Assembly (NCBI GenBank): GCA_035575515.1
Contig: DATLXU010000067.1
Coordinates: forward strand, 7,020 to 71,019
Direction of reading: 5' to 3'
Source: DATLXU01 sp035575515
GTDB lineage: Bacteria; Acidobacteriota; Blastocatellia; UBA7656
Length of the DNA stretch: 64,000 nucleotides
This document shows positions 7,771 to 16,176 of the stretch, piece after piece. The notes under the pieces are model-generated. The model was not told the DNA's origin. It was given only the letters and a program-made list of their open reading frames with translations, and searched no databases. The position numbers and the translations under genes were made by a program. The stretch's first letter is position 1. Each line of letters starts with the position of its first letter.

Positions 7771-8668
7771 CAACTACCTCCTCAACCGGCAACTCATCTG
7801 CGCTGCGATGAGGCGACTTATAAGATGCCTTCAAAAGATGATCGCGGTGAAGCAGCGCGGTGAATTGCGCGCCGAAAAGCAATATCACGCTCGACAGGTA
7901 AACCCACGACAGCAGAGCCACGCCCGCGCCAATCGAACCGTACAGCAAATCGTAATGGAAATATGGCAGCAAGGAAGCGAACCCGAACTTCGCGCCTTCC
8001 CACAGCACGCCCGCGATTGTCGCTCCCACGAGCGCCTCTGTAAGCACAACGCGCGTGTTGGGCAGAAACTTGTAGAGCACCGTAAACAAAATTATGGTGA
8101 CGGCAACGCTGATTATGATAAATATCACTTGCCACGCCAGCCCCGCGAGCCAGGCAAGCTCAGGCCCTAATTGCAGAGGCAGACGTTCTGCCGCAGCCCG
8201 CAATCCGGTTACAAGCGTCGTGAAGATAGCCGATGCGCCAAGCAGCGCCCAGACCAAAGTCATAACGGCCATGTTCACCGCGCGACCATGCAGAAAAGAG
8301 CGCGGCGACGTGCCCCACACGCGATTGAGCGCCTTCTCGATAACAGTGAACAACCACGAGGCAGCCCACAGCACGACTATCAAACAGCTAATTATTAATC
8401 CCGTTGAGATGTTCGATATGGATTCGAGGTTCTTGCGAATGAAGCTTTGAGCGCCGGGCAGAAAGCCAAGAACTTGGCTCACGAGGTATCTTTCGACAGT
8501 TTGCGGCCCGAGCACATAGTTGCCGATGGTTATCAACAACAGCAGCATCGGAAACAACACCAACATCGAGAAATACGACGCGGCAGCGGCAGACGTAGTC
8601 AAATCGTTATCCATGAACGCAACGAAGCTGCGCGTGAGTATCTTTCGTTTGTGCATCTTCTCCGCCAT
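7706..8668 (-). CDS. YihY/BrkB family inner-membrane protein
   Basis: 320 residues with six predicted membrane segments. Family landmarks: DNDLTTSAAAASYFSMLVLFP near the N-terminus (the YihY/BrkB consensus is usually AAALAYYTLLSLFP), VWGTSPRSFLHGRAVN, ILFTVLYKFLPNT, and GSIGAGVALLSWVYLSSVILLFGAQFTA. The family was once annotated as RNase BN but is an integral membrane protein of unresolved function, possibly transport. The C-terminal 30 residues are polar and partly derived from a repeat element. queA follows directly. Confidence 0.88.
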   Translation of the reverse strand: MAEKMHKRKILTRSFVAFMDNDLTTSAAAASYFSMLVLFPMLLLLITIGNYVLGPQTVERYLVSQVLGFLPGAQSFIRKNLESISNISTGLIISCLIVVLWAASWLFTVIEKALNRVWGTSPRSFLHGRAVNMAVMTLVWALLGASAIFTTLVTGLRAAAERLPLQLGPELAWLAGLAWQVIFIIISVAVTIILFTVLYKFLPNTRVVLTEALVGATIAGVLWEGAKFGFASLLPYFHYDLLYGSIGAGVALLSWVYLSSVILLFGAQFTALLHRDHLLKASYKSPHRSADELPVEEVVEKDADAQGRGGTEIREGNLQL

Positions 8669-8744
8669 AGCACCGAGCGCCGTTTGCTCCTCCCATTGAA
8701 TTTTATGTGCCTACCAGTTGATTGGCAAAGCAACGATCGGGAAT

Positions 8745-8872
8745 CGGAAGTCAGGGGCCAGATAGAAGGCGCAAGGCAACAGGCAGCCGCTTTAGCATGT
8801 TTTTTGCTCTCTGCCGTTTGCTGCTTTCCGCCTTCTATCTTCTTCTCACTGACCCCTGACTCCTGCTGTGAT
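8745..8872. repeat. STRR-like inverted heptamer element
   Basis: Left arm contains GGAATCGGAAGTCAGGGGCC and then GAAGGCGCAAGGCAACAGGC. The right arm has TCTGCCGTTTGCTGCTTTCC and, at its end, CTGACCCCTGACTCCTG. Two nested inverted arm pairs. It lies in the divergent gap between the yihY-like gene and the oxidoreductase. Confidence 0.55.
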
Positions 8873-8886
8873 ACAATCGCGGCTGC

Positions 8887-10014
8887 ATGGAAACGTTCGA
8901 CTGCGTGATAACTGGCGCGGGGATTATGGGCGCGGCTGCGGCCTGTGAAGCCGCGCGCGAGGGCGCACGTGTCGCGCTAATGGATCAGACCGCGATTCCT
9001 AACCCGCGAGCCGCGTCCGTAGATCATTCAAAAGTATTTCGTTTCGCGTATCCAGACTCGCTCTACGTTCGGCTGGCAATTGACGCGCTCGCGCGATGGC
9101 GCGCGCTTGAACAGGAAACGGGTGCGCGACTGTTGACTGAAACTGGATTGTTGATGATAGGCCAGACTTCGTCAGCGTTTGAAATTCAATCTTTTGAAAC
9201 GCTGCGCTCGCTTGGCTGCGAAGCCGAGATGCTTGATGGTCGCGAAGCGACGCGGCGATTCCCTCAGTTCAACGCCGATGCTTTTCCTTTTGCGGTTTAT
9301 GATCCAAGCGGCGCGATTCTTCAGGCAGAGCAAGCCCTGCGCGCTCTTGTTAAGCTTGCTCGTAATCGCGGCGTGACCGTTATCGAAAATCAGCGAGCAG
9401 TTGAAATCAAACAGAGAGAGAGCAAGCGCGTGTTGATTGTGAGCGACGGCGGCAAGAAGCTTAAGTGCAAGCGGGCGATGATCGCTTCAGGTCCGTGGAC
9501 GCGAAAGCTGCTCCCCGTTCTGGATGATAAACTCACGACTACGCTTCAGGAGATTGTTTATTTCGAGCCGCACGATTCGCAAATGAATTTCGAGCCGGGC
9601 GCGTTTCCGATCTTCATCGAGCTTACGAGCGGGTTTTATGGCTTCCCTGTTCATCACGCGAGGGCGATGAAGATAGCCAATCATCACAAAGGCCCGCCAA
9701 TTGATCCATATTCATTTGACGAGCAGGTTAGTGATGATTTTATTCAAAGGTGCCGCGCGTTCTTTTCCGAGTTCATTCCGCATCTCGCCGAGGCAACGGT
9801 GAAAGAGACTCGCGTGTGCATATACAATAACACGAGGGATGACGACTTTATCATTGACTGGCACACGGAGATTGAAAACGCGCTCATCGTGACGGGCTTT
9901 TCAGGTCACGGCTTCAAGTTCGCAACGACCATTGGCCGCATCGGCGCAGAGCTATTGCTTTCAGGCCGGACCGAATTCGACATCGAGCGATTCAGCCTCG
10001 CGCGATTCCGTTAA
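8887..10014 (+). CDS. FAD-dependent oxidoreductase of the monomeric sarcosine oxidase / N-methyl amino acid oxidase family
   Basis: 375 residues. The N-terminal dinucleotide fold CVITGAGIMGAAAACEAAREGA binds FAD. DHSKVFRFAYP matches the His-Ser-Arg region of MSOX-type enzymes. Near the C-terminus TRVCIYNNTRDDDFIIDWH contains the Cys that carries covalent FAD in monomeric sarcosine oxidases, followed by GFSGHGFKFA. The reaction is oxidation of a secondary or N-methyl amine (sarcosine, N-methyltryptophan, pipecolate or similar), giving an imine and H2O2. The substrate cannot be told from sequence. A bicupin gene follows after 17 bp, so the two may act in one amine-catabolic step. Confidence 0.88.
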   Translation: METFDCVITGAGIMGAAAACEAAREGARVALMDQTAIPNPRAASVDHSKVFRFAYPDSLYVRLAIDALARWRALEQETGARLLTETGLLMIGQTSSAFEIQSFETLRSLGCEAEMLDGREATRRFPQFNADAFPFAVYDPSGAILQAEQALRALVKLARNRGVTVIENQRAVEIKQRESKRVLIVSDGGKKLKCKRAMIASGPWTRKLLPVLDDKLTTTLQEIVYFEPHDSQMNFEPGAFPIFIELTSGFYGFPVHHARAMKIANHHKGPPIDPYSFDEQVSDDFIQRCRAFFSEFIPHLAEATVKETRVCIYNNTRDDDFIIDWHTEIENALIVTGFSGHGFKFATTIGRIGAELLLSGRTEFDIERFSLARFR

Positions 10015-10031
10015 AAAGAGCAGGCGACAAA

Positions 10032-10778
10032 ATGAAAATTCTTTCGGGGGGCGCGGCAGTAATCGCAGGCGGCGCGTTCACACAAACGGAAGGCGCGCGC
10101 CGCTATCGCACGCCTGTCTCTCGCGCGATGGGAGCGCGCGACATCGTTCAAACCATCAGCCTGTACTCGCGCGGCTTTGCGGCGGCGCGCAGAAATCGGA
10201 CGAGCGAGGAAGTGCTTTACGTCACGCGCGGCGAAGGCGTTTGTCATATTGACGGGCACGCTTACGCGCTCGCGCCGGGCATGGCCGCATTCATTCCTAC
10301 AGCGAGCGTTTACAGAATAGAAAACACTGGCGAAAGCGATCTTGAAATCGTGAGCGTCTGCTGCCCTGAAGATGAGCAAGCGGAAATCGTAGAGGCTGAA
10401 ATGAGAGGCGAGCCGAATGAAACAAAACCGATTCGCACGGTTCACGAAGCAGATCAAAAGCCGATTCCAACGGGCGACCGCACATTCAAGCTGTTAATCA
10501 GTCACGAACAGGGCGCAAGCCGCGTCACTCAATTCATCGGCGTCATTCCGCCGGGCCGCGCATCCATGCATCATCACACTTACGAAGAAGCGATTTACAT
10601 TATCGAAGGCAGAGGCCGCGTCTGGACTGATGGCGGAAGCGCGGAGTTTGAAGCGGGCGCGAGCATTTACCTTCCGCGCGGCGTGAGCCATTCGCTTGAA
10701 AACACCGGCGCGACTGACATCCGATTGCTCGGCGTCTTTCACCCATCGGGCAGCCCCGCCGCGCGGTATGACGATTGA
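10032..10778 (+). CDS. two-cupin protein
   Basis: 248 residues with two cupin barrels. Cupin 1 (about residues 35-115) has EEVLYVTRGEG and APGMAAFIPTASVYRIENTG but lacks the metal-binding HxH. Cupin 2 (about 150-245) keeps it: ASMHHHTYEEAIYIIEGRG, then LPRGVSHSLENTG with the late His. So only the second barrel should hold a metal. Such bicupins include dioxygenases, isomerases and (S)-ureidoglycine aminohydrolases. The HHHxxEE pattern and spacing resemble the last, but this is not firm. It is transcribed with the upstream amine oxidase. Confidence 0.75.
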   Translation: MKILSGGAAVIAGGAFTQTEGARRYRTPVSRAMGARDIVQTISLYSRGFAAARRNRTSEEVLYVTRGEGVCHIDGHAYALAPGMAAFIPTASVYRIENTGESDLEIVSVCCPEDEQAEIVEAEMRGEPNETKPIRTVHEADQKPIPTGDRTFKLLISHEQGASRVTQFIGVIPPGRASMHHHTYEEAIYIIEGRGRVWTDGGSAEFEAGASIYLPRGVSHSLENTGATDIRLLGVFHPSGSPAARYDD

Positions 10779-10790
10779 TTGCTTTAATGG

Positions 10791-10830
10791 AAACAAAAAG
10801 CGCGCGAAAGGTATTGAACCCTCGCGCGCT
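10791..10830 (-). terminator. Rho-independent terminator between convergent genes
   Basis: Perfect 9-bp stem AGCGCGCGA (10799-10807) / TCGCGCGCT (10822-10830). Read on the minus strand it is followed by CTTTTTGTTT, a good U-tract, so it should end transcripts of the small Cys-rich gene. The bicupin transcript converges here. Confidence 0.7.
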
Positions 10831-10854
10831 CCACAATTGAATTTTGCCCATGGG

Positions 10855-11016
10855 TTATCTTCTGATCAGGTGATCGTCGCAGGCGTTGCAATCATATTCG
10901 CTATGAAGATGGCAGAACTCCGCGTCGGGCGCTTCGTTGATGGGATTATGCGGACACACCGTCCAGAACTGCGATTCGTCAACCGACTTTCCACACTTCT
11001 TGCACTTGATAATCAC
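10855..11016 (-). CDS. 53-residue Cys/His-rich protein, probable zinc ribbon
   Basis: Start GTG at 11016 with a strong GGAGGG ribosome site at 11026-11031 (9-nt spacing); longer upstream frames lack such a site. The protein has CKKC at residues 5-8, C21/H23 (CPH), C35/H36/H38 (CHLH) and C43/C46 (CNAC). Two CxxC knuckles plus two Cys/His pairs could hold one or two zinc ions. It is followed by a Rho-independent terminator. Function unknown; such mini-proteins can be nucleic-acid or protein adaptors. Confidence 0.7.
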   Translation of the reverse strand: MIIKCKKCGKSVDESQFWTVCPHNPINEAPDAEFCHLHSEYDCNACDDHLIRR

Positions 11017-11354
11017 GATTGGTTTCCCTCCGTTAAAATGAAATTGACGTAAGAAAACGAGAGCAGGTGATCGAGCGTCTGGCCGCGCTTGCTGCAAAGC
11101 AAGCCTGACCTGGCCGGTTGCTGCCGGGTGGGCTTCAGCTATTCAATATGAATGAGTGGGAATAGCTCGAAAACAGTTCGGTTGCCCTAACCCTTTGTTG
11201 TTCGCCTGTGAGCGGCCTCGTCCCGATTATCCTTCTCGCGCGTTTTTGTCCACCCCTAACAATGACGCGCGGTAAGCCGTATGACTTATCGCGCGCTGTA
11301 AACGATACGAACGAGATTATTTTAAGATGCCTGTAAAGAGTTTGACAACCGCCT
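11017..11354. other. intergenic region with hairpins, 338 bp
   Basis: It lies between dcd and the small Cys-rich gene, both on the minus strand. No protein gene is convincing. Around 11079-11098 there is a 7-bp hairpin, GCTTGCT / AGCAAGC with loop GCAA, enclosed by GGCC/GGCC, with CCTGACCTGG next to it. A further GC-rich hairpin-prone stretch lies at 11110-11140. It may hold a structured leader or small RNA, but I could not match it to a known family. Confidence 0.4.
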
Positions 11355-11945
11355 TCACAGTTTCGCCAGCGTAAGCCCCTTCTGGTCTTGATACTTCCCG
11401 CCGCGGTCGCTGTAACTCGTCTCGCACTCCTCGTCAGATTCAAAAAAGAGAATCTGAATGAATCCTTCTTCGGCGTAGAGCCGCACGGGCAGGTTCGCGG
11501 CGTTGTAAAGCTCTACGACGAGCCGCCCGCGCCAGTTCGCTTCAAGCGGAGTTGTGTTGGCTATCAATCCCGAACGCGCATACGTGCTTTTCCCGATCGC
11601 CAGAGCCGTCACGTTGCGCGGCATGTTGAATCGCTCGATTGTTACGCCCAACGCGTAAGAGTGCGGTGGCAGCAGCCAGTAATCCGAGCCGTCTTCGGCG
11701 CGGCGAAGCGGCACGTCGAGCAGACTGTTCGCGTCGAAGTTCTTCGGGTCTATCTCGGTCCCGGTCACGGGCGAAAAGACTTTGAATTCGTCGCGCGACA
11801 ACCGGCAGTCGTAACCGTAACTCGAAAGCCCGCAGCTTATGATGCGGCGGTCATTAACACGACGAACCAGCTTCTCTTCATAAGGCTCAATCAATCCATG
11901 CTCGCGGCACATCCGCTTTATCCAAACGTCCGACTTGATAGCCAT
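11355..11945 (-). CDS. dcd: dCTP deaminase
   Basis: 196 residues from ATG 11945, preceded by a GGAGGGGGG ribosome site; a longer frame to 12053 lacks one. The enzyme deaminates dCTP to dUTP for thymidylate synthesis. Family motifs: SSYGYDCRLS, the catalytic/substrate stretch GKSTYARSGL, TPLEANWRGRLVVELYN with the catalytic Glu, and the C-terminal GKYQDQKGLTLAKL, which closes over the triphosphate. I cannot tell a monofunctional enzyme from a bifunctional dCTP deaminase/dUTPase by eye. It lies downstream of prfB. Confidence 0.95.
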   Translation of the reverse strand: MAIKSDVWIKRMCREHGLIEPYEEKLVRRVNDRRIISCGLSSYGYDCRLSRDEFKVFSPVTGTEIDPKNFDANSLLDVPLRRAEDGSDYWLLPPHSYALGVTIERFNMPRNVTALAIGKSTYARSGLIANTTPLEANWRGRLVVELYNAANLPVRLYAEEGFIQILFFESDEECETSYSDRGGKYQDQKGLTLAKL

Positions 11946-12060
11946 CCGCCCCCCTCCAAGTTGATTGCCGTGATTAGAACAGGCGAGAAATTTAGCCGCC
12001 GCCCGACGCGAAGTCAAATCGCAGAATTCAGTAGATACAATCCCGTGAGCCAACCCGCCA

Positions 12061-13201
12061 TCACACGGCTGGCGCGTTTACAAAATCATCCGCGCTCTCG
12101 CCGCGCCCGGCCTTGCTTTTATAAATGAGATACTGCTTGATGAATTCGTCAATGTCTCCGTCAAGGACCGCGTCAACATCGGACGTTTCATATTTCGTGC
12201 GCACGTCTTTGACGAGCCGGTACGGATGCAGGACATAGTTTCGTATCTGCGAGCCAAAGGAGATGTCGCGCTTCGATTCTTCTAGTTGAGCAGTCTCGGC
12301 GCGGCGCTTCTCCATCTCAAGCTCGTAAAGCCGCGACTTCAAGATTCGCATCGCCACTTCGCGGTTCTGATGCTGCGAGCGCTGATTCTGACAGGTCACA
12401 ACTATTCCTGTCGGCAGATGAGTGATTCGCACAGCCGAATCAGTAACGTTGACGTGCTGGCCGCCCGCGCCCGACGAGCGATATGTGTCGACGCGCAGGT
12501 CCTTCTCGTTAATGTCAATCTCAACATCTTCTTCGATCTCAGGATAGACAAAGACCGACGCGAAGCTCGTCTCGCGGCTCGAACCCGCGTTGAACGGGCT
12601 GAGGCGCACGAGGCGATGCACACCCGCTTCGGCAGCCATCAACCCGTAGGCGTACTCGCCCGACAGGGTGAAGGTCGCAGATTTTATCCCTGCCTCTTTG
12701 CCCGGCTGCTCGTCAATGACTTCGGTCTTGAACCCGTGACGCTCGGCCCATCGCAGGTACATCCTCAACAACATCTCGGCCCAGTCCTGCGCGTCGGTCC
12801 CGCCCGCGCCCGCGTTGATAGTGACTATCGCATCGCGCGCATCGTTCGGGCCTGACAGCAACATCTCTGTCTCGGTCTCTTCGACTTCGCGCTCAAGCCG
12901 TTCAATCAATGCTCGAAGCTCATTTAGAGAGCTTTCATCTTCTGTGGCGAACTCGATCAAGACCGCTGCATCGTCAACGTCGCGCTTGAACTGGTCCGCG
13001 CGCTCGATTGCAGCTTCCAATCGGCTGCGTCGGCGCAGCACTTTCTGAGCGCGCTCCGGGTCGCTCCAAAAATCCGGCTTCGTGGTTTCTTCTTCTATCT
13101 TCGCAAGCTCGCTGCGTTTCGCGTCGGCGTCAAAGAAACCTCCGCAGCTCGGCTGCGCGCGCCGCAAGCTCTTCGTATTTCTGTCTCAGTTCTTCAATCA
13201 T
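12061..13201 (-). CDS. prfB: peptide chain release factor 2 with programmed +1 frameshift
   Basis: RF2 recognises UGA and UAA stop codons. ATG at 13201 (GGGAG 6 nt upstream) opens a 23-codon reading MIEELRQKYEELAARAAELRRFL that ends at an in-frame TGA at 13130-13132. A +1 shift on CTT continues as DADAKRSELAK to the stop at 12061, giving about 379 residues. The codon-recognition SPF motif (RLSPFNAGSSRE) and the catalytic GGQ (SSGAGGQHVNVTDSAVR) are intact. The frameshift is autoregulatory in many bacteria: low RF2 favours shifting. This is not a pseudogene. lnt lies upstream across a heptamer repeat element. Confidence 0.96.
13129..13143 (-). promoter_or_regulatory. RF2 programmed frameshift site
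   Basis: On the minus strand: internal Shine-Dalgarno GGAGG (13143-13139), TTT, slippery CTT (13135-13133), TGA stop, then C (13129). The 3-nt distance from GGAGG to CTT matches the canonical bacterial RF2 recoding signal CTT-TGA-C. Confidence 0.93.
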
Positions 13202-13219
13202 AATCAACTCCCGCGAATA

Positions 13220-13315
13220 GTGAATCGTAAATCGTAAATCGCGAATTGCAGTTGAGGGCAGGCGATTGCCGTTGTTTACAGCTTATTGCGATTCCCGATT
13301 TATGATTTACCGCTC
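13220..13315. repeat. STRR-like inverted heptamer element, overlaps lnt stop
   Basis: Left arm units GTGAATC, GTAAATC, GTAAATC, GCGAATT, GCAGTTG (13220-13254). Right arm GCGATTC, CCGATTT, ATGATTT, ACCGCTC (13288-13315), the inverted type. The lnt stop codon (13307-13309) lies inside the right arm. Confidence 0.8.
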
Positions 13316-15130
13316 ATGCTCTCTTTTCGGCAGTATCGAAACAATCACAAGCGTGATGCTTAACACCGCGCACGCGACGGCAAACACGTCGCCGTAGCGC
13401 GTGTAAAAAGTCAAAGAGTCGCCTCGCGCTTCGTCAACCGTCTTTATATTCCACAGCCGCGTCGTCTGCTCGAACATCGGCGTTTCATCGCGCACGATGC
13501 CGTAGCGGTCTATGCGCGCCGACAGCCCTGAATTTGTCGAGCGTATCAACTCAACATTGTTTTCAACCGCGCGAAACACCGCGCACGCGAGCATCTGTCG
13601 CGGAGCCGCGCCCGGGCCGAACCACAGTTCGTTTGAAATCTGCACGAGCGCAGTCGCTCCTTCGAGGCGAAGCCTGCGCACGATGTCAGGTCTCGTGGCT
13701 TCAAAACAGATTGCTGTTCCCAGTCGCGCTCCCGCGACATCGCCAAGCGTGAAGCTCGCGCCCGGAGTGATGTCGGCTACGAGCGCAGGTATTTTGTCCA
13801 TGAAAGGAAGCCAACTGCGCGCGGGAACGTACTCTCCGAAAGGAACCAAAGCAATCTTATCATACTCAAAAATCTTCCGGCCATCGGGCGCAATCGCGAG
13901 CGCGCTGTTGTATCGCGCATCAATCGTGTCGTCTTTGGGGAAGCCCCAACTGTTCATCAACAGAAAAACATTATTGCTGCTTGTGAATTCTGAGATTGTG
14001 CGTTGCAACTCGAAATCGCGGTCGTATTCAAAATTCATCGGCGATTCGGGCCAGATGACCACATCAACTCCCGCGCGGCGAAGCTGGCCGCCTGTCGCAT
14101 TGGAATCGCTTATTGAACGCGCGCCGGCTTCTCCCGAAGCAGCCTGTTTGGCTTTGTCTTGAATAGCTCGATTCGACAGCGCGATGAAATCTTCCACTGT
14201 TACAGGCCCGACTTCTATCGGCACGTCCGGTTGAATGATTGCTACCGTGACAGACCCCGCTTCTTCCTTCTCCGGCCTGAGCGATTCGCCGTAGATGACC
14301 GTCAGTATCGCTATCACGCCTGCAGCCGTCAGCACTATAATGCCGCGCCGCCGCTCAAGGTAGATGAGTGCGAAGACAAGCGCCGTGCTTGCCGCAACCA
14401 TGATTGCGCTGACAAGGTAAACGCCGCCCAGTCGCGCCACTTGAATCACCGCCGGTTGAAACGCTTGAGAGTAGCCGAGCGCGTTCCATCCCACGCCCGT
14501 GATTTCCAATCGCGCCCATTCGCTTGCAGCCCAAAGCACCGGCGCTGAAAGAATCGCCCATCCTCGAAATCGCTTTATCGCAAGAGCCAACGCTCCGGCA
14601 AACAATCCCGTGAAGATGCTGAGCGCCGATGCGAACACAGTCGTGATTACATAAGAAAGCCACAACGGTATCTCGCCATAGTTGTGCATCGAATGCGTGA
14701 CCCAGTAGGATGAGCCTACATAAAAGATTGTGCCCGCGACGTAGCCCAACAGCAGCGAGCGCCAGAATCTCTGCTCGCGCACGACGGCCATAATCAGCGG
14801 AGCGGTGCATACCCAGCCTAATGACCACCAGTTCCATTCCGGAAACGCAAAGACGAGCAGCAGCCCTGAAAAGATCGCCAGCAGCAGGTTGCTTATGAAT
14901 GGCGGCGAGGCGCTCTGGTAGGGAATGACTTTCGACACGCGAAAGCGGGCGGCCAGCAAATCCTCGTGCGCGTAAACGGGCGGCGCGGCTTCTTCTTGAT
15001 GCTGAACACAGCAGTGTGAATGATGAACAAAGGAGGAAAAACCCTGAAAGGTAAACGCAGGCCGGATTATGTTGAGCAAAGCATTACGCACAGAATCATT
15101 TTTATCACATCTTGATTCATCATTCATCAT
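13307..15130 (-). CDS. lnt: apolipoprotein N-acyltransferase
   Basis: Up to 607 residues. Lnt adds the third acyl chain to lipoproteins at the outer face of the inner membrane. The N-terminal half has about six to eight membrane segments (LLLAIFSGLLLVFAFPEWNWW onward). The C-terminal nitrilase-like domain shows the Glu-Lys-Cys triad: VVIWPESPM, YDKIALVPFGEYVP and TAICFEA. The first 60-70 residues do not look like Lnt and partly come from a heptamer repeat shared with the lipA end; the true start may lie nearer 14940, at a GTG before SKVIPYQS. The stop lies in another repeat. The gene follows lipA immediately. Confidence 0.92.
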   Translation of the reverse strand: MMNDESRCDKNDSVRNALLNIIRPAFTFQGFSSFVHHSHCCVQHQEEAAPPVYAHEDLLAARFRVSKVIPYQSASPPFISNLLLAIFSGLLLVFAFPEWNWWSLGWVCTAPLIMAVVREQRFWRSLLLGYVAGTIFYVGSSYWVTHSMHNYGEIPLWLSYVITTVFASALSIFTGLFAGALALAIKRFRGWAILSAPVLWAASEWARLEITGVGWNALGYSQAFQPAVIQVARLGGVYLVSAIMVAASTALVFALIYLERRRGIIVLTAAGVIAILTVIYGESLRPEKEEAGSVTVAIIQPDVPIEVGPVTVEDFIALSNRAIQDKAKQAASGEAGARSISDSNATGGQLRRAGVDVVIWPESPMNFEYDRDFELQRTISEFTSSNNVFLLMNSWGFPKDDTIDARYNSALAIAPDGRKIFEYDKIALVPFGEYVPARSWLPFMDKIPALVADITPGASFTLGDVAGARLGTAICFEATRPDIVRRLRLEGATALVQISNELWFGPGAAPRQMLACAVFRAVENNVELIRSTNSGLSARIDRYGIVRDETPMFEQTTRLWNIKTVDEARGDSLTFYTRYGDVFAVACAVLSITLVIVSILPKREHER

Positions 15131-15150
15131 TCAGCGTTCAGCGTTCGCCT
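15116..15150. repeat. heptamer array across the lipA/lnt junction
   Basis: Units TTCATCA, TTCATCA, TTCAGCG, TTCAGCG, TTCGCCT in exact 7-bp register. It encodes the last residues of LipA (ANAER) and the first predicted residues of Lnt. I saw no inverted partner arm. Confidence 0.72.
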
Positions 15151-16036
15151 CATCATGCACCATTTCAGCCATAAATGAGCTGCGCACGAGCGGGCCTGAG
15201 AAGACCGCGCGGAAGCCTAGCCGCTCGCCCCACTCGCGGTACTCGTCGAACACACGGGGATGAACGTACTCTTCAACAGGCAGATGGCGGCGCGTGGGCT
15301 GTAGGTACTGGCCTATGGTCACAACATCAACTTCGTGCGCGCGAAGGTCTTCGAGCAATGCGCGCACCTCGTCACGCGTTTCGCCAAGCCCGACCATGAA
15401 TCCTGATTTCGTAAGCACTCGCGGCGCATAACGTCGCGCGTTGAGCAGCACGTCCAGCGATTGTTGATAGTCGGCCTGCGGGCGCACGCGGCGATATAAG
15501 CGCGGCACAGTCTCTACGTTATGATTAAAAGTATCTGGCGCTGCATCCAGCACCATGCGAAGCGCAGCCTCGTCGCCTTTGAAATCAGGCGTGAGCACTT
15601 CAATCTTCGCCTGCGGCAAACGGCGGCGCACGGCCTGAATCGTCTTTGCAAAATGAGTCGCGCCGCCGTCCGTAAGCTCATCGCGATTAACCGAGGTGAT
15701 TACGACGTAGCGGAGATTCAATTGAGCCGCAGCTTCTGCTACCTGCTCAGGCTCGGCGGCGAGCGACTCTATTGGCAGCCCGCGACCTGTTTTGACGGAG
15801 CAGAATCCGCAACTGCGCGAGCAGATGTCGCCTAAGATCATGAAAGTCGCCGCGCCGCGCGCGAAGCAATCATTGCGATTCGGGCAGCGAGCTTCTTCGC
15901 ACACGGTGTGAAGCCCGCGAGTGCGAAGCATCTTTTTAATATTGTGATCGGCTTCGACGTTTCGCTTCGGCTTGCGAAGCCACTCAGGGAGTCGCGGCCC
16001 TGCTTTCGGTTGGAGTCCTTCGAGTTGAATCAGCAT
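15131..16036 (-). CDS. lipA: lipoyl synthase
   Basis: 301 residues. LipA inserts two sulfurs into protein-bound octanoate, using radical SAM chemistry. The auxiliary cluster motif CEEARCPNRNDC has Cys 46, 51 and 57. The radical SAM cluster motif CSRSCGFC has Cys 72, 76 and 79. The C-terminal GPLVRSSFMAEM contains the conserved RSS serine ligand. Length matches the family. The last four to five residues are encoded by a heptamer repeat. No lipB is visible nearby. Upstream lies another repeat element and the SPOR-domain gene. Confidence 0.97.
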   Translation of the reverse strand: MLIQLEGLQPKAGPRLPEWLRKPKRNVEADHNIKKMLRTRGLHTVCEEARCPNRNDCFARGAATFMILGDICSRSCGFCSVKTGRGLPIESLAAEPEQVAEAAAQLNLRYVVITSVNRDELTDGGATHFAKTIQAVRRRLPQAKIEVLTPDFKGDEAALRMVLDAAPDTFNHNVETVPRLYRRVRPQADYQQSLDVLLNARRYAPRVLTKSGFMVGLGETRDEVRALLEDLRAHEVDVVTIGQYLQPTRRHLPVEEYVHPRVFDEYREWGERLGFRAVFSGPLVRSSFMAEMVHDEANAER

Positions 16037-16039
16037 CTT

Positions 16040-16176
16040 GTCAGGGGTTAGGGGTCAGGGGTCGGTGATCGGTTGAGAGATTGGCCGTTGCCTTGAAAAT
16101 GGCTCTGGGAGCCTGTTTCAAGGATAACTATTATTCTTTCAACTGACCACCGATTACTGGCCGCTGACCACTAATT
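16040..16176. repeat. STRR-like inverted heptamer element
   Basis: Left arm GTCAGGG, GTTAGGG, GTCAGGG, GTCGGTG (16040-16067). Right arm ACTGACC, ACCGATT, ACTGGCC, GCTGACC, ACTAATT (16142-16176), overlapping the SPOR gene stop. A REP-like palindrome lies in the loop (16091-16123). Confidence 0.8.
16091..16123. repeat. REP-like palindrome
   Basis: CCTTGAAA, AT, GGCTC, TGG, GAGCC, TG, TTTCAAGG: a 33-bp palindrome with perfect 8-bp outer and 5-bp inner stems. It is nested inside the heptamer element and shares its core with sites at 40509, 44506 and 60946. Confidence 0.75.

Noticed and set aside
11055..11130. Possible signal recognition particle RNA (minus strand has CCAGGTCAGG followed by AGCA)
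   Set aside because: The conserved GGAA tetraloop and the AGCAGC partner strand are missing; a 7-bp GCTTGCT/AGCAAGC hairpin occupies that place.
11135..11443. 102-residue minus-strand open frame after dcd
   Set aside because: Overlaps the dcd coding end, lacks a ribosome site and domain; the region is better read as non-coding.
13129..13201. prfB as a frameshifted pseudogene
   Set aside because: The break matches the programmed RF2 recoding site exactly and all downstream motifs are intact.
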